The notes under the pieces are model-generated. The model was not told the origin of the DNA. It ran no database searches and was given only the letters and a program-made list of their open reading frames with translations. Of a DNA stretch of 64,000 nt, positions 48,792 through 62,986 are shown piece after piece; positions within the stretch are counted from its first letter, which is position 1; every line of letters starts with the position of its first letter. The DNA comes from JADZFO01 sp964512635 (GTDB taxonomy: Bacteria; 4484-113; JAFGCY01): assembly GCA_964512635.1 (NCBI GenBank), contig CAZEJB010000003.1:1-64000 (forward strand), read 5' to 3'. Made by a program: the position numbers and the translations under genes.

Positions 48792-51700
48792 TAGAAGATC
48801 GTCTCGCTCTTCTGCTCGCTGGGCCAGACATCGGTGCTGCTGTCGGTGCTGAAGAAGGTCTCGGCCGTCGGCACCTTGGCGTTGTGCGCCGGGCTGCCGG
48901 TACCCACCGGGATCAGACCGCCGATGATGACGTTCTCCTTCAGGCCGCGCAGGGCGTCGATCTTGCCCTCGATCGCTGCTTCGGTGAGCACGCGGGTTGT
49001 CTCCTGGAAGCTTGCCGCTGCCAGGAAGCTCTCGGTGGAGAGGCTGCTCTTGGAGATACCCTGCAGCAGACTGCGGCCCTGAGGTGGCTTGCGGCCTTCC
49101 TTCTCGCGCTGCTCGATGAGCTGCAGATAGAAGCCGCGGTCGATCAGATCGCCCTCGAACAGCTCCTCCTCGTCACCCGGGTCGGTAATCTCGACGAAGC
49201 GGATCATCTGCTTGGAGATGACCTCAACATGCTTGGAGTTCGTGTTAACGTTCTGGCTCTCATAGATACCCTGAATCTTGCGGGTAATCAGCAGCTGAGT
49301 CGCCAGATCACCCATCAGCAGGTGGTATTTGCGCAGGTCGAGCTCGCCACGGCAGAGCGCGTCGCCACGCTTGATGTGCTGGCCGATGGTAACCAGCGGC
49401 TTGCGGTGCTCGTGGGGCGTCTCGTACTCGCGTTCAATACCCTCGCTGTTGCGGACCTTGATCCGCCAGAAGGTCTTGTGGGTGTCGGTGAAGAACTGGG
49501 TCACCACACCGGTGAAGTCAGCCACGATGGTCTCGGCCTCATCCAGTGCGTCGCCCTTGTTCACATGGCTGCGGAAGTGGATCCGCAGGCGGTCGTGATA
49601 GGGGTGGACGACTTCGAAGGTCTTTTCACGCGAGCCGTCGAGCGCCGAGATCGTCACCCGGTCGTAGACATACTCAGTGATCTGGAAGACCTCGCCGTCC
49701 TCCTCGGACAGCAGGGCGGGGTTCTTGACGCCACGCACTTCGAACATCATCTCGACCTGCGGCAGACCCTGCGTAATGTCGCCACCGGCAATACCACCGG
49801 TGTGGAAGGTACGCATGGTCAGCTGAGTGCCCGGCTCGCCGATCGACTGTGCTGCCACTACGCCGACAGGGTCGCCAACCTGTGACAGGCGGCCCGAAGC
49901 CAGATCCCAGCCGTAGCACTGGGCGCAGACGCCACCCTGAGTACGGCAGGTCAGGACGCTGCGGACCTGAACCTCATGCAGACCAAGATTGGAGATCAGC
50001 TTGACGCCAATGCCGTCGATCTCGGTGCCGGTCTTGAGGATCACCTCGCCGCTATTCTTGTCCACGATGTCCTGAGCCAGGATACGGCCCAGCAGGGCCT
50101 TCTTGACCTTCTTCTCGCTGGTATCTTCCTCGCCGCTGTGCAGGTCGATCGTGATACCAGTGGTCGTCCCGCAGTCCATCTCGGTAACGCTGACGTCCAG
50201 TGACACGTCGATCAGGCGGCGGGTCAGATAACCGGAGTCAGCGGTTTTCAGGGCGGTATCGACCAGGCCCTTACGGCCGCCGTGCGTCGAGATGAAGTAC
50301 TCGAACACGGACAAGCCTTCGCGGAAGTTCGACTTGATCGGGAAGTCCAGGATTCGGCCCGTTGGTCCAACCAGCAGGCCGCGCATGGCCGCCAGCTGAC
50401 GGACCTGGTCCATCTTGCCTCGCGCTCCAGACTTGGCCATCATGTAAACGCTGTTGAAGCGGCCGAAGTTCTTCTCCATGGTCTTGGTAAGTTCACGGGT
50501 CGCCTGGTCCCAGATACGGTTGACCACGAGGTCCTTCTCGAGCTCGGTGATGATGCCCTTCTTCTGGTTGCTGCGAACCTCGCTGGCCTTATCTTCCGCC
50601 TCGGCCAGGATCTGCGCCTTCTCGCCAGGAACCTTAATGTCGCTGACCGCAATCGTCATGCCGGACAGCGTGGCGTATTCGAAGCCCAGGTCCTTGAGCG
50701 CATCGGCAAGGCGCACTGTAATGGCCTGACCGCAGCGCTGATAGCAGGTAGCGACGGTGTTAGACATCGCGCCCTTGTCAACAACGAAGTTGAGGTAGGG
50801 CAGGGGCCACTCGCCGCGGGTGTAGTACTGGTTGGCGAGTTCGCGAATCTTCTCGTTGACGATCAGGCGGCCGATGGTGGTGATCACCAGGCCCTTGCTG
50901 ACTTCGAAGTGGCCGGATACGTCGGCGTCGTAGGCGACCGGCATGTTCAGCGGCACGCGGACCCAGTCCTGGAGCTTAGCGTGGCCGCTGTCGTAGGCCA
51001 TCAACGCATCGTTGATGCTTAGGAAGGCCGGTACGTCCTTGGCTTCCGGTGCCTCTTCAGTGGCCGTCTGGGTCATGTAATACAGGCCCAGGACGATGTC
51101 GTGAGTCGGCGAGATGATCGGGTTACCGTCTGCCGGCAGCAGCAGGTTGTTGGCGCTGAGCATCAGGATGCGCGCCTCGGCCTGCGCTGCGGTCGACAGC
51201 GGCACGTGCACCGCCATCTGGTCACCGTCGAAGTCCGCGTTGTAGGCGGCGCAGACCAGCGGGTGGATCTTGATCGCCTTGCCTTCGATCAGCACGGGCT
51301 CGAAGGCCTGGATCGACAGGCGGTGCAGGGTCGGCGCGCGGTTGAGCAGCACCGGGTGGTTGCGGGTGATCTCTTCCAGCGCATCCCAGACCCGCGGGTC
51401 TTCGGCGCGTTCCAGCATGCGGCGGGCGGCCGCGATGTTCTGGTTCGGGTCGGCAGGGTCGATCAGCTTGTTCAAGACGAAGGGCTTGAAGAGCTCCAGC
51501 GCCATGTACTTCGGCAGACCGCACTGGTGCAGGCGCAGATCCGGGCCGACGACGATTACGCTTCGGCCGGAGTAGTCAACGCGCTTACCCAGCAGGTTCT
51601 GGCGGAAGCGGCCCTGCTTACCCTTAAGCATGTCGCTCAGGGACTTCAGGGCGCGGTTGTTGACGTTGACCGCCGCGCGGCCCTTGCGGCCGTTGTCGAT

Positions 51701-53108
51701 CAGGGCGTCAACCGCCTCCTGCAGCATGCGGCGCTCGTTGCGCAGGATGCTTTCCGGGGCGCGGATGTCGATCAGCTTCTTGAGTCGGTTGTTGCGGTTG
51801 ATCACGCGACGGTAGAGGTCGTTCAGGTCGGAGGACGCGAAGCGTCCGCCTTCCAGCTCCACCATCGGACGCAGCTCCGGCGGCAGCACCGGCAGGACCG
51901 TCAGGATCATCCAGTCCGGCTTGTTGCCGCTGTGCAGGAAAGCACGAACGACCTTAAGCCGCTTGATAAGCTTCTGCTTCTTCTGGCTGGTGGCGCCGTC
52001 AAGGTCGCCCTTGAGTTCTTCCTCCAGTCCAGGGATATCCAGGTTGCGCAGGACTTCCTGCACCGCGCTGGCGCCGATGCCGATGCGGATGTGCTCGTCG
52101 AGGTCACCCATATCACGCATCAGGCAGAGGCTGCGCAGGATGTTGTATTCCTCGTGCTCGGTGTCAGTCAGACGGTCAAGCACCTTGAGGTTGCGGATCA
52201 TCTCGAGGCTGTTGGTGATCGCGCGGCGTTCAAAGTCGATCTCCTCGATGCGCTTGAGGGCTTCGATCTCCATCGCGACGTTTTCAACGTTGATGTCGTA
52301 GATGCCAAGGGCCAGAAGCTTGCTCAGCACGGCATAGTTGAAGCGATCGCGCGGGCGGGCGACGATCTCGCCGGAGACGGGATCGGTAATCCGCTCTGAG
52401 AACATAAAGGGCTTGAGCAGCTCCTGAGTCAGGAGCACATCCTTCAGCCACTCGATCTTTTCGTCATACTTGCTGTCGAGCTCGCTGACGGGGGCTTCAC
52501 CCACCGCCTTGCTCAGGTTGGTGATCTCGCGCTTCTGACTGCTTTCAAGCTCGCCGGTCTTGGCCTGCTCGAAGAAATTCATCTCGGCGATGTTGCGCAG
52601 CTCAAGACGCTCGGTGTCGAGCTCGGACAGCCGCTGAGCCACGACGCGGTCGAGATCAGCAATCTTCTTCAGCACCCACTCGGTCTCGACCTTGATCACC
52701 AGCCAGGAGACGAAATAGATAACCTTTTCGATCTCCTTGCCGCTGATGCCGAGGATCGCCGAGAAGCGGTTCGGGATGCTCTTGGTAAACCAGATGTGCG
52801 CAACGGGGCTGGCCAGGCGAACATGGCCAAGGCGTTCGCGGCGCACGCGGTTGGAGGTGACCTCCACGCCGCAGCGCTCGCATACAACACCCTTGTAACG
52901 CTTCTTCTTGTATTTGCCGCAGGCGCACTCGTAGTCCTTCACCGGACCGAAAATGCGCTCGCAGAACAGGCCGTCCTTTTCAGGCTTGTAGGTCCTGTAG
53001 TTGAATGTCTCCGGCTTCTTAACCTCGCCATGGCTCCAGGAGATGATCTTCTCCGGACTGGCCAGGCCGATGCGGAGCGCCTTAATGGTCTGTGCATTGG
53101 TCGGTAGG

Positions 53109-53128
<20 letters not shown>
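48791..53128 (-). CDS. rpoC: RNA polymerase subunit beta'
   Basis: About 1445 residues. N-terminal zinc site (CACG, then CERCGVEV), the clamp region, and the catalytic Mg site NADFDGDQMAVH that binds the active-site magnesium are intact. The trigger-loop region and the second zinc site (CRTQGGVCAQCYGWD) are also intact. No large lineage-specific insertion stands out. ATG 53128 overlaps the end of rpoB by 20 bases; its GAGGAG abuts the ATG, so TTG 53119, 9 bases beyond that site, is a possible true start. Transcribed with rpoB. Confidence 0.97.
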
Positions 53129-56714
<3,586 letters not shown>

Positions 56715-56802
56715 TCTTCATCTCTCCTTTTCGCGCAAGCGCGATACTGCCCGCCAAACGCCGAAAAAGCGTCCTTCCCCGGGGGCAGGGGTTGGACGCG
56801 GC

Positions 56803-56835
56803 AAACCACCGGAGGGCAATGCCCCCCGGTGGTTT
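56803..56835 (-). terminator. Attenuator-like hairpin between rplL and rpoB
   Basis: AAACCACCGG (56803-56812) pairs with CCGGTGGTTT (56826-56835), and the inner GGGC/GCCC extends the stem. On the minus strand the stem ends in TTT followed by GCC, so the T-tract is short and read-through is expected. This fits the partial termination known between rplL and rpoB in other bacteria. Confidence 0.65.
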
Positions 56836-56868
56836 ACCAGTTGTTGCTATTGTATACCAGGGTTCTGC

Positions 56869-57300
56869 TTACTTCAGCTCAGCGCTGGCGCCGGCCTCGA
56901 CGAGCTTCTTGATCATGTCATCAGCCTCAGCCTTGGGAACCTTCTCCTTAACAGGCTTGGGGGCGGCCTCGACGAGTTCCTTGGCTTCCTTGAGGCCGAG
57001 GCCCGTGATGTCGCGGACGACCTTGATCACGTTCAGCTTGGCGTCGCCGACTTCCTTGAGGATGACGTCGAACTCAGTCTTGGCCTCGGCAGCCGCACCG
57101 TCATCACCACCGCCACCGGCGGCAGCCATCATGACGGGCGCAGCGGCGACCGCGGCGCTGACGCCCCAGGTCTCCTCAAGGTGCTTGACGAGATCATTGA
57201 CGCGAACCACGGGCAGCGCGCCAAGAGTCTCGGCAAAGAACTCCTTCTGTTCGTCAGCGGACAGGGCTAATACCTTATCCTTCAGATCAGCTACAGACAT
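56869..57300 (-). CDS. rplL: Ribosomal protein bL12 (L7/L12)
   Basis: 143 residues, a little longer than the usual 120-125. The N-terminal dimerisation part is SVADLKDKVLALSADEQKEF, followed by an Ala/Gly hinge with GGGGDDGAAAEAKTEFDV. The C-terminal factor-binding domain (VGDAKLNVIKVVRDITGLGLKEAKELVEAAPKPVKE) is typical. Site GGAGG 6 bases upstream of ATG 57300. Multiple copies on the stalk recruit elongation factors. Confidence 0.97.
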   Translation of the reverse strand: MSVADLKDKVLALSADEQKEFFAETLGALPVVRVNDLVKHLEETWGVSAAVAAAPVMMAAAGGGGDDGAAAEAKTEFDVILKEVGDAKLNVIKVVRDITGLGLKEAKELVEAAPKPVKEKVPKAEADDMIKKLVEAGASAELK

Positions 57301-57375
57301 TGCAACCTCCGCATTCTCATTAGGGCCTTGGCCCCATGGTGTGTCGTTGTCAGTGGGGCAGGGCCCCGGAGCCCG

Positions 57376-57891
57376 CTAGGCGGACTTTTCCGCGTACTGG
57401 TTGAGCACTGTGACCAAACGCTGGGCGGCGCTGTTGACGCGCAGGAAGTTGCCCAGCGGAGCCTGCAGGACGCCCAGCAGACGCGCGCGAACCTCGTCCT
57501 TCGTGGGAAGGGTGGTGAAGCTCTTGAACTGTTCCTTGCCGAAGATCGAACCGTCAAAGATGATGGCTTTGACGTTCAGGTTGCCCCTGAAGCGGCGCAT
57601 CGTCTTCTCAAGCAGCTTGGCGACCGGTGCGATCTCCTCACTGCCATAGACCAGAAGGCTCGGTCCGGCCAGATACTCTGCTACCTGTTCCAGGCCATGC
57701 CGTTCGAAGACAATCCGGGCCAGGGTGTTTTTCATTACCACTGTACCGGCACCTGCCTCACGGAACTCGGCGCGGGCCTTTTCGAAATCGGCAACGGAGA
57801 TTTTGTTGTACTCGCAGAGGAAGGCGTAAGAAGCTACGCCGACTGCCTGCTCGTACTGTTCTACTTTTTGTTCTTTACCTTTACGGTTCAT
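57376..57891 (-). CDS. rplJ: Ribosomal protein uL10
   Basis: 171 residues. It anchors the L12 stalk on 23S rRNA. Opens MNRKGKEQKVEQYEQAVGVASYAFLCEYNKISV and has GAGTVVMKNTLARIVFERHG, the rRNA-binding strand. The C-terminal helix that binds L12 dimers ends VLNQYAEKSA. ATG 57891 has GGGGGAA upstream. Spacing to rplA is 11 bases, so there is no room for a separate L10 leader here. Confidence 0.96.
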   Translation of the reverse strand: MNRKGKEQKVEQYEQAVGVASYAFLCEYNKISVADFEKARAEFREAGAGTVVMKNTLARIVFERHGLEQVAEYLAGPSLLVYGSEEIAPVAKLLEKTMRRFRGNLNVKAIIFDGSIFGKEQFKSFTTLPTKDEVRARLLGVLQAPLGNFLRVNSAAQRLVTVLNQYAEKSA

Positions 57892-57902
57892 CAGTTCCCC
57901 CG

Positions 57903-58592
57903 TTATGCCGAGAAGTGGCTCGGGTCGATGCGCACGCCCGGAGTCTGGGTTGCCGACACGCTGATGCTCTTCACATACTGGCCCTTGACCGTTGCCGGCT
58001 TGGCCCGCAGAACCTGCAGAATCAGGTGATTGAGGTTCTCCTTCAGGTCATCAACGCTGAAGCTTGCCCGTCCGACGGAGTTGTGAACGATGCCGGTCTT
58101 GTCCGCGCGGTACTCGACCTTACCGCTCTTGATCTCGGCAATCGCCTGCTTGATGTCCGCCGTGACCGTACCGGTCTTGGGGTTGGGCATCATGCCGCGC
58201 GGGCCAAGAACTTTCGCGACGCGCGAAACATCCTTCATCACGTCAGGAGTGGCGACGCAGATGTCAAAGTCGACCCATCCGCCCTGGATCTTGTCCAGCA
58301 GCTCGTTCAGGCCAAAATAATCTGCGCCGGCTTCCTGAGCCTCCGCGATCTTGTCTTCCTTGCAAAAAACGACCACACGCGCGGTCTTTCCGGTGCCCTT
58401 GGGCAGCACCGTGGTGCCGCGGACGTTCTGGTCTGGCTTGCGCGTGTTGATTCCAAGGCGGATGTCGAGGTCAATACTCTCCCATTCACGAGTTACGCTC
58501 TTGAGCAGAGTTACCGCCGACGTCAGGTCGAGCGGCTTTTTGGCCTCACCCAGGGCCTTGCGCTTTTCAAGGTACTTGCGACTACGTTGCAT
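57903..58592 (-). CDS. rplA: Ribosomal protein uL1
   Basis: 229 residues. Signature elements: SRKYLEKRKALGEAKK, NTRKPDQNVRGTTVLPKGTGK, VATPDVMKDVSRVAKVLGPRGMMPNPKTGTV and the C-terminal helix region. L1 forms the stalk at the ribosomal E site and often represses its own operon. ATG 58592 has GGGAGAC upstream. Confidence 0.97.
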   Translation of the reverse strand: MQRSRKYLEKRKALGEAKKPLDLTSAVTLLKSVTREWESIDLDIRLGINTRKPDQNVRGTTVLPKGTGKTARVVVFCKEDKIAEAQEAGADYFGLNELLDKIQGGWVDFDICVATPDVMKDVSRVAKVLGPRGMMPNPKTGTVTADIKQAIAEIKSGKVEYRADKTGIVHNSVGRASFSVDDLKENLNHLILQVLRAKPATVKGQYVKSISVSATQTPGVRIDPSHFSA

Positions 58593-58629
58593 TTCGTCTC
58601 CCTTGATTTACTGGCGGTCGAGCGACAAG

Positions 58630-59163
58630 TTACTTCTTCTTGCCGCCGGCGACGGCCACCTTTTTGTACTGCTTCTTCATCGCCTCAAACTCGGCAGCAG
58701 TAGCCAGCTTGAAGTTGTCGTCGCGTCCCTCAGGGTGTCCGACAACGACATAACCCATGCTGCGTGCCGTTCCCGCGATAATCTGCGTTGCCGCCTCCAG
58801 ATCGCGAGCGTTGAGGTCCTGCAGTTTGGTCTTGGCGATATCCTGGCACTGCTCCCAGGTGACCTTGCCGACCTTGATTTTATGAGGAACGCTGCTCCCC
58901 TGATCGAGACCGGCAGCTTTCATCAGCAGCACGGCCGCGGGCGGGGTCTTCACCTCGAAGGAGAAGGTGCGGTCTTCATAAATCGTAATCACGGTCGGAA
59001 GGATCTGGCCGGCCTTGTCCTGCGTCGCCGCATTAAAAGCCTTGCAGAATTCCATAATCGCCACGCCATGCTGGCCGAGGGCCGGACCGAGCGGCGGCGA
59101 GGGCTTCGCCGCAGCGCCATCGATCTGGACCTTGACCACTGCCTTGACTGGTTTGTTTGCCAT
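58630..59163 (-). CDS. rplK: Ribosomal protein uL11 with C-terminal extension
   Basis: 177 residues against the usual 140-145. The standard part runs KAVVKVQIDGAAAKPSPPLGPALGQHGVAIMEFCKAFN to EAATQIIAGTARSMGYVVVG. About 35 extra residues follow, ending FEAMKKQYKKVAVAGGKKK, a basic tail. The core binds the GTPase-associated region of 23S rRNA. Start ATG 59163 overlaps the nusG stop (TAATG). Confidence 0.96.
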   Translation of the reverse strand: MANKPVKAVVKVQIDGAAAKPSPPLGPALGQHGVAIMEFCKAFNAATQDKAGQILPTVITIYEDRTFSFEVKTPPAAVLLMKAAGLDQGSSVPHKIKVGKVTWEQCQDIAKTKLQDLNARDLEAATQIIAGTARSMGYVVVGHPEGRDDNFKLATAAEFEAMKKQYKKVAVAGGKKK

Positions 59164-59741
59164 TACTTCGCCTCCCCGGCTGTCTGCTGGGCATCGGGCT
59201 CATAGGGTTCCACGTCCTCGAAGTCCAGCTCCACCTGGGTATCGCGTCCGAAAACGCTGATCATGATGCGCACTTTGCGGCGTTCCATTTCGATCTCTTT
59301 GACCTTGCCGATGGCGTCGGAGAAGGGGCCGCGGATCACCTTGACGGTGTCGCCGACGGCGTAATCCATCTCGACCTCGGGCTCTTCCTGAGCCATGCGT
59401 GAGAAGATGGCATTGATCTCGGGGTCGGTCAGCGGCTGCGGCGCATCCGCCGAGCCGATGAAGCCGATAACACCCTGGATCTGCCGGATCGCATGCCGGT
59501 TATTGTTGGTCAGGTTCATCTTGACCAGCACATAGCCCGGATACATCTTCTTCTGCACAGTCTTCTTCTTGCCCTTGACCGTCTCAACCTTGGTCTCGTA
59601 AGGCACGAGGATCTCATCTACATCCTCGCCGAACTTGCCGAGCGCGCGCATGTGCTTGAGGGTCTGGCTGACCTTCTCCTCATAGCCGCTCAGCGCGTGC
59701 AGCACGTACCAGCGCGAATGCCTTAATCCATCCATTGTCAT
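59163..59741 (-). CDS. nusG: Transcription elongation/antitermination factor NusG
   Basis: 192 residues. The NGN domain opens RWYVLHALSGYEEKVSQTLKHM and has the RNAP-contacting hydrophobic pocket and PGYVLVKMNLTNN. A KOW domain at the C-terminus has YAVGDTVKVIRGPFSDAIGKV. It binds RNA polymerase and couples it to Rho or ribosomes. Its TAA overlaps the rplK ATG (TAATG), so the two are coupled. Confidence 0.97.
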   Translation of the reverse strand: MTMDGLRHSRWYVLHALSGYEEKVSQTLKHMRALGKFGEDVDEILVPYETKVETVKGKKKTVQKKMYPGYVLVKMNLTNNNRHAIRQIQGVIGFIGSADAPQPLTDPEINAIFSRMAQEEPEVEMDYAVGDTVKVIRGPFSDAIGKVKEIEMERRKVRIMISVFGRDTQVELDFEDVEPYEPDAQQTAGEAK

Positions 59742-59747
59742 TCCGCC

Positions 59748-60002
59748 TTACTGCCCCATGGGGGTGCTTGGCAAGATGAAATTCTTGAAAACCAAGCCCA
59801 CCACCAGGTCGTAGACCGACACAACCACCATCAGGAAGATGCAGAAAATGAACACCACCATGACCGACTGCACGAGCTGCTTGCGATCGGGAAAGGTGAT
59901 CTTCTTCCACTCATATTGCAGAGTGCTGTAATAGTGCTTAAGAGCGTCAGAAAGCGAGGGTTTAACCCCCGAATCCGGACTGCTTGCCTTTTCCGCCGCC
60001 AT
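59748..60002 (-). CDS. secE: Preprotein translocase subunit SecE
   Basis: 84 residues with a single C-terminal membrane helix (SVMVVFIFCIFLMVVVSVYDLVVG). The conserved amphipathic segment LQYEWKKITFPDRKQLVQS precedes it. SecE clamps SecY in the translocon. It lies between tRNA-Trp and nusG, the common order. nusG begins 6 bases after its stop. Confidence 0.96.
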   Translation of the reverse strand: MAAEKASSPDSGVKPSLSDALKHYYSTLQYEWKKITFPDRKQLVQSVMVVFIFCIFLMVVVSVYDLVVGLVFKNFILPSTPMGQ

Positions 60003-60079
60003 TTAAATCTCCACTCCACAGGCCGGCGGCTTTGCCGCTGGCCACTGCACCACAATTGACTCCCGGCCCAGAAAGGAAA

Positions 60080-60153
60080 TGGCAGGCCCAGAGGGATTCG
60101 AACCCCCATTCCTGGTTTTGGAGACCAGTGTTCTGCCGTTGAACTATAGGCCT
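60080..60153 (-). tRNA. tRNA-Trp(CCA)
   Basis: 74 bases with encoded CCA. The acceptor AGGCCTA pairs with TGGGCCT, discriminator G. The anticodon loop CTCCAAA gives CCA. It sits between rpmG and secE, a conserved place for trnW. Confidence 0.97.
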
Positions 60154-60179
60154 ACGCCGGGCGCCACTGGCGCAGCAGT

Positions 60180-60350
60180 TTACTTGGTTTCCTTGTGCAG
60201 CTTCGTGCAGCGGCAGAAGCGGCAGTACTTCCTGAGCTCCAGCTTATTGGGCGTATTCACCTTGTTGCGGGAGCTGTAATAGTTGCGCTGCTTACATTCC
60301 TCGCAGGCGAGAATCGCCCGAATACGCTTTTCACCCTTCTTCTTTGCCAT
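60180..60350 (-). CDS. rpmG: Ribosomal protein bL33 (zinc-binding form)
   Basis: 56 residues, read directly from the sequence. It starts MAKKKGEKRIRAILACEECK and contains RNYYSSRNKVNTPNKLELRKYC and a final RCTKLHKETK. Two C-x2-C pairs (CEEC and CRFC) are kept, so this is the zinc-containing type. ATG 60350 has a weak AAGGTGGCGGAAG region upstream. It lies between tuf and tRNA-Trp. Confidence 0.95.
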   Translation of the reverse strand: MAKKKGEKRIRAILACEECKQRNYYSSRNKVNTPNKLELRKYCRFCRCTKLHKETK

Positions 60351-60411
60351 CTTCCGCCACCTTTAATCTGCCGGGACGGGCGGGGCCGGGCCCCGCCGTT
60401 CCCAAGCATGC

Positions 60412-61608
60412 TTAAGCGAGAATCTTGTCGACAACACCCGCACCGATGGTACGGCCGCCCTCGCGAATCGCGAAGCGCATACCTTCTTCCAGGGCCACGG
60501 GCTGAATCAGCTGCGCGGTGATCATGACGTTATCGCCAGGCATCACCATCTCCACACCCTCGGGCAGCTCCACGTTGCCCGTCACGTCTGTCGTACGGAT
60601 GTAGAACTGCGGACGGTAACCCTTGAAGAAGGGCTTGTGGCGGCCGCCTTCATCCTTCTTCAGGACGTAGACGTTAGCCGTAAAGTGCGTGTGCGGCTTG
60701 ATCGAGTTCGGCTGGCAGATAACCTGGCCGCGCTCGATGTCCTTCTTGTCGACGCCACGGAGGAGCAGACCGACGTTGTCGCCAGCCATACCCTCGTCCA
60801 GCAGCTTGCGGAACATCTCAACGCCGGTGCAAACCGACTCCTTGAGCTCTTCCTTCAGGCCGACGATCTGGACCTTGTCACCCACGTGAACCTTACCGCG
60901 CTCGATACGGCCGGTGGCCACGGTACCGCGGCCGGTGATGGTGAAGACGTCTTCAACCGGCATCAGCAGCGGCATGTCGACCTCGCGAACGGGGTCGGGG
61001 ATAAAGGTATCCAGGGCGGTCATCAGCTCAGCGATGCACTTGGTCTCAGCGCTGTTGGGGTCGTCAGACTGCAGCGCGGCAACGGCGGAACCACGGATGA
61101 TCGGGGTGTTGTCGCCGGGGAAACCGTTCTTGGTCAGGACCTCACGTATCTCCTCTTCAACAATCTCGATGATCTCGGGGTCGTCCACCAGGTCAACCTT
61201 GTTCAGGAAGACCACCAGGTGGGGAACGCCGACCTGACGCGCCAGGAGCACGTGCTCCTTGGTCTGGGGCATAACGCCCGAGGACGCGTCGACCACGAGG
61301 ATACCGCCGTCCATCTGCGCGGCGCCGGTGATCATGTTCTTGACATAGTCAGCGTGGCCCGGGCAGTCCACGTGGGCGTAGTGACGGTTGTCGCTCTCGT
61401 ACTCCACGTGGGCGGTCGCAATCGTGATGCCGCGCGCCTTCTCTTCCGGCGCCTTGTCAATTTCGTCGAAGGGGACGAACTTTCCGCTGTACTTCGTCGC
61501 CTGCGTCTTGGTAATAGCAGCCGTCAGCGTAGTCTTGCCGTGGTCGACGTGACCGATGGTTCCAACGTTGACGTGCAGCTTATTACGCTCGAATTTTTGC
61601 TTAGCCAT
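60412..61608 (-). CDS. tuf: Elongation factor Tu
   Basis: 398 residues, normal length. It delivers aminoacyl-tRNA to the ribosome as a GTP complex. G motifs: GTIGHVDHGKTT, DCPGHADYVKNM, NKVD and GSAVAAL. It starts MAKQKFERNKLHVNVGTIGH at ATG 61608 with GAGGTG 6 bases upstream; an in-frame extension upstream is the leader, not coding. The leader of about 190 bases back to tRNA-Thr contains two short hairpins (CCGGT/ACCGG near 61640 and AGCCTG/CAGGCT near 61670). Confidence 0.99.
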   Translation of the reverse strand: MAKQKFERNKLHVNVGTIGHVDHGKTTLTAAITKTQATKYSGKFVPFDEIDKAPEEKARGITIATAHVEYESDNRHYAHVDCPGHADYVKNMITGAAQMDGGILVVDASSGVMPQTKEHVLLARQVGVPHLVVFLNKVDLVDDPEIIEIVEEEIREVLTKNGFPGDNTPIIRGSAVAALQSDDPNSAETKCIAELMTALDTFIPDPVREVDMPLLMPVEDVFTITGRGTVATGRIERGKVHVGDKVQIVGLKEELKESVCTGVEMFRKLLDEGMAGDNVGLLLRGVDKKDIERGQVICQPNSIKPHTHFTANVYVLKKDEGGRHKPFFKGYRPQFYIRTTDVTGNVELPEGVEMVMPGDNVMITAQLIQPVALEEGMRFAIREGGRTIGAGVVDKILA

Positions 61609-61797
61609 TAAAGCACCTCGAGTGGTTACTCTCCCGGTCACCCACCGGTTGGGGGAGCTTTGTAGCCTGCTCAGGCTGCTGGCACCGCCAGCGCTCAACC
61701 TTCCAGCGGCTGGGAGAAGCCGGAATTCCGGCACGCAGCAGCATCGCCGCGCTTAACTCGCCGGGTCCGCACCAGCCGTACTGAAGAGCGTAAAGAG

Positions 61798-61870
<73 letters not shown>

Positions 61871-62001
61871 GCGAACGGGTAGTTTAACACAGGGTCAAAG
61901 CCCCGTGCAATACCCTTGTTTAGCTTTCCGGCACGCAACGCGGGTGAAAAATGCCCGGTGCAGCGCCGAATCGCCTGCAGGACCCGGATTATAGACCAAA
62001 C

Positions 62002-62850
62002 TCAGCTCTCCGGGAAGTCGGCACCCACCGTCACCTCCTCAAAGCGGTCAAAGTCCCGGGCCAGCAGCTCCAGCTTCCCGCGCGCACCGCGTAAAGCCGC
62101 CTTGCCCAGAAGCAGACGCAGCGGCGGCTCGGGGCCATTCACGGCTTCAATGATCGCATGGGCGGCGCGGACCGGATCGCCGGCCTGGTTACCGCTGTTG
62201 CGGCGGAGGTTTGTCCGGTTGGCCCCGGCCGTCTCGGCATAATCCCCTATGACCACTTCACTTTCGTTGGCCGACCTGCCGGCCCAGTCAGTCCTGAAAC
62301 CGCTGGGTTCAACGATCGTGACACCGATCCCAAGCGGAGAGACTTCCTTCCAGAGAGCCTCGGATAGACCCTCCACCGCGTACTTGGTGGCATTGTAGAA
62401 GCCAACTGCCGGGAAACTCGACAGGCCGCCGATTGATGAAATGTTGACAATGTGACCACTGCGGCGCTGGCGCATACCGGGCAGAACCAGCTGGGTCATG
62501 CGCGCGAGGCCCCAGAAGTTAATCTCGAACATCCGCCGCACTTCTTCATCCTCGCTCTCCTCAACCGCGGCAAAGTAGCCGATCCCGGCGTTGTTGACCA
62601 GGACATCGATCCGGCCAAAATGCGCTTCTGCCTGCTCAACAGCCTGGCGGCACTGCTCTTGGCTGGTCACGTCGAGCGGCAGAAGCAGGGCCTTGCCTGC
62701 TGAGGCGGCTTCGCCAAACTCCTCCAGGCTAGCAGTATCCCGAGCGGTAATGGCGACCCGCTGGCCACCGACCAGCAGTTGCCGGGCCAGTTCGCGGCCA
62801 AACCCAGTTGAGCAGCCGGTGATAAACCAGACTTTTTCGTGTTGAGGCAT
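62002..62850 (-). CDS. Short-chain dehydrogenase/reductase
   Basis: 282 residues of classical SDR form. The cofactor motif is WFITGCSTGFGRELA, the structural motif LVNNAGIGYF, the catalytic Ser in VNISSIGGL and Tyr/Lys in YNATKYAVEG. The preference for NADP or NAD cannot be fixed by eye. Many relatives are annotated as oxidoreductases acting on steroids or retinoids, but no substrate can be named. ATG 62850 has GGAGAAG upstream; an extra N-terminal stretch in the longer frame is leader. Monocistronic in this window. Confidence 0.93.
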   Translation of the reverse strand: MPQHEKVWFITGCSTGFGRELARQLLVGGQRVAITARDTASLEEFGEAASAGKALLLPLDVTSQEQCRQAVEQAEAHFGRIDVLVNNAGIGYFAAVEESEDEEVRRMFEINFWGLARMTQLVLPGMRQRRSGHIVNISSIGGLSSFPAVGFYNATKYAVEGLSEALWKEVSPLGIGVTIVEPSGFRTDWAGRSANESEVVIGDYAETAGANRTNLRRNSGNQAGDPVRAAHAIIEAVNGPEPPLRLLLGKAALRGARGKLELLARDFDRFEEVTVGADFPES

Positions 62851-62986
62851 ATCTTCTCCTGCAGGGGAAAGGATGAGGCTGACTGCGGCGCCAGCGCGCT
62901 GCATTAGCTTAAGGTTAATCAATACCTATCCAGATCCTGGTTTCACTTACTTCAATCTGGTGAGCGAGACAACGCCGCAGCGATTA

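Noticed and set aside
60412..61734. 440-codon version of EF-Tu
   Set aside because: The extra N-terminal 42 codons are not EF-Tu-like. ATG 61608 has a good ribosome site and gives the standard N-terminus.
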